Source: Molanna angustata
Taxonomy: Eukaryota; Arthropoda; Insecta; Trichoptera; Molannidae
Length of the DNA stretch: 64,000 nucleotides
Assembly: GCA_963576475.1 (NCBI GenBank)
Contig: OY754978.1
Location: forward strand, 19,165,678 to 19,229,677
Direction: 5' to 3'
In this document: piece by piece, positions 62,998 to 64,000 of the stretch
How the letters are laid out: each line of letters starts with the position of its first letter
Numbering within the stretch: the stretch's first letter is position 1
Translations under genes and position numbers: made by a program
Notes under the pieces: model-generated
Seen by the model: only the letters and a program-made list of their open reading frames with translations
Told to the model about the DNA's origin: nothing
Databases searched by the model: none

Positions 62998-64000
62998 AGA
63001 TGAGAAATTTATGAAATTGTGAAATCATAACGATTTTAAATACTCGTATTGAATTTATACAAAATATTTTTGTAGCTGCGAACCCAACGTTGATGACCCA
63101 TGAACGGTAATAATAATAGTAACTGCTACATCCATTCCTTAATAATTTGTTTATTTTTCAACATATTCAAAACAAACCGTGTTTGTTTTCTTTTATGAAA
63201 CGGAAAATATAAACATAGATATTATCATATTATATTACGCCATGAAGTAAATGATTCCAGAAAACAAATTAGGTTTATATGAATATGACATGTGCATGGT
63301 ATTTTTTACACACTTACCTAGTAATTAATTAGGTACATAGTATGTACTTACCTCTGCTTTCAGTACCTATACATTGAGGGTGCTTTAAAGTAGGTAACAC
63401 CTACATTCAAATACTCCAAAAAATAGATTCATACATATATGAGTTCCTTTTTCCTTTCGGACATTGGGACCTGGTTGATCTGTTTTGTGTGAGCCCATAT
63501 GTTGGTTGAGGTAATGATTGTGAGTGCAGAAAGTTGAGATTGTGTGCATATTTAGTGTGGAACGGGAACAATCACCTGGTTCATACACTGATAAAAATAA
63601 TATTGACCACCGAACTGGCTACCTGCGTTTTTAGTCAAACCTTTGTTATTAGTAATAAAAGTTTATCTGTCTATGACTGTACTGTTTGGTTAAACACACA
63701 CAGCGGTACTAATAACATTTTCGTTAAAACTCGTTTTAGCTGACTAAACCTCGCACTACGTAAACCACGTATTAGGCAGTCATTCGTGGTTTAGTGGGTT
63801 CTGACTAATAATGTAAAAATGTACAAGGACTAAGTAAACCATGGAATACGGAATGAATGTTGAGTGAACGCAGCCATTTAACGGGAATTTCGGAATTTTT
63901 TTTTTACTTTATGCTTTTTTTTGTTCATTCTCTATGACTTTATTAGCCGTCATCTATGACATCTATCGAGAATCGTATTTCTATGTTTGTCATTGTTTGT
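62998..64000. other. No identifiable gene
   Basis: AT-rich flank with short overlapping frames near 63385-63743, none of which I recognise. Confidence 0.45.

Overview
The window looks like AT-rich, intergenic, repeat-dominated nuclear DNA from an insect. The many GGTACCTACC/TACCTACCTA runs and the LINE 3' ends with short TAAA, GAA or ATGT tails suggest a moth or butterfly, but this is inferred from composition and repeat style and no host gene confirms it. I found no convincing host protein-coding exon, rRNA or intact tRNA gene. Every protein-like signal I could assign comes from a retrotransposon, almost always a 5'-truncated, stop-ridden C-terminal piece.

The best-preserved coding region is one 1035-codon endonuclease plus reverse transcriptase ORF on the minus strand (35381-38488). 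It sits in a non-LTR element (35296-38509) with a poly(A) tail and an 11-bp target-site duplication. The element is inserted cleanly into an older RTE-like element (33940-35295 plus 38521-38568), and deleting the insert restores that older element's reading frame.

Layout. 1-5 kb: edge of a Helitron-like copy, LINE and RTE scraps, a SINE. 5.7-9 kb: a full-length 1065-bp non-autonomous Helitron-like element and a LINE inserted in a short tandem repeat. 9-16 kb: a G-rich minisatellite, several RTE remnants, a degraded Helitron-like copy split by another repeat, and a foldback MITE. 16-18.3 kb: four different tandem arrays end to end. 19.2-20 kb: MITE and tRNA-derived SINE pieces. 20443-25876: two huge, nearly perfect palindromes (485-bp and 2224-bp arms) that abut without a gap. 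26-33 kb: more RTE and LINE remnants and a TIR element. 34-39 kb: the nested LINE. 39-48 kb: two more Helitron-like copies and sparse DNA. 48-54 kb: LINE remnants, a small RTE insertion with a 12-bp target-site duplication, and TTTA-rich DNA. 54-64 kb: LINE, RTE, SINE, MITE and TIR-element remnants.

Families seen more than once: the Helitron-like family (TC start, 3' hairpin then CTAG, inner inverted repeat, internal TG/CA run); at least six groups of RTE-like C-terminal ends; at least two LINE groups of Jockey/CR1 type; three tRNA-derived SINE groups; one foldback MITE family; and unclassified repeats that I call R3 to R8. Nothing here works as a gene set. The interest is in nesting, fold-back structures and repeat birth. 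The strongest anomaly is the pair of abutting palindromes, which could be a real rearrangement or an assembly artefact.
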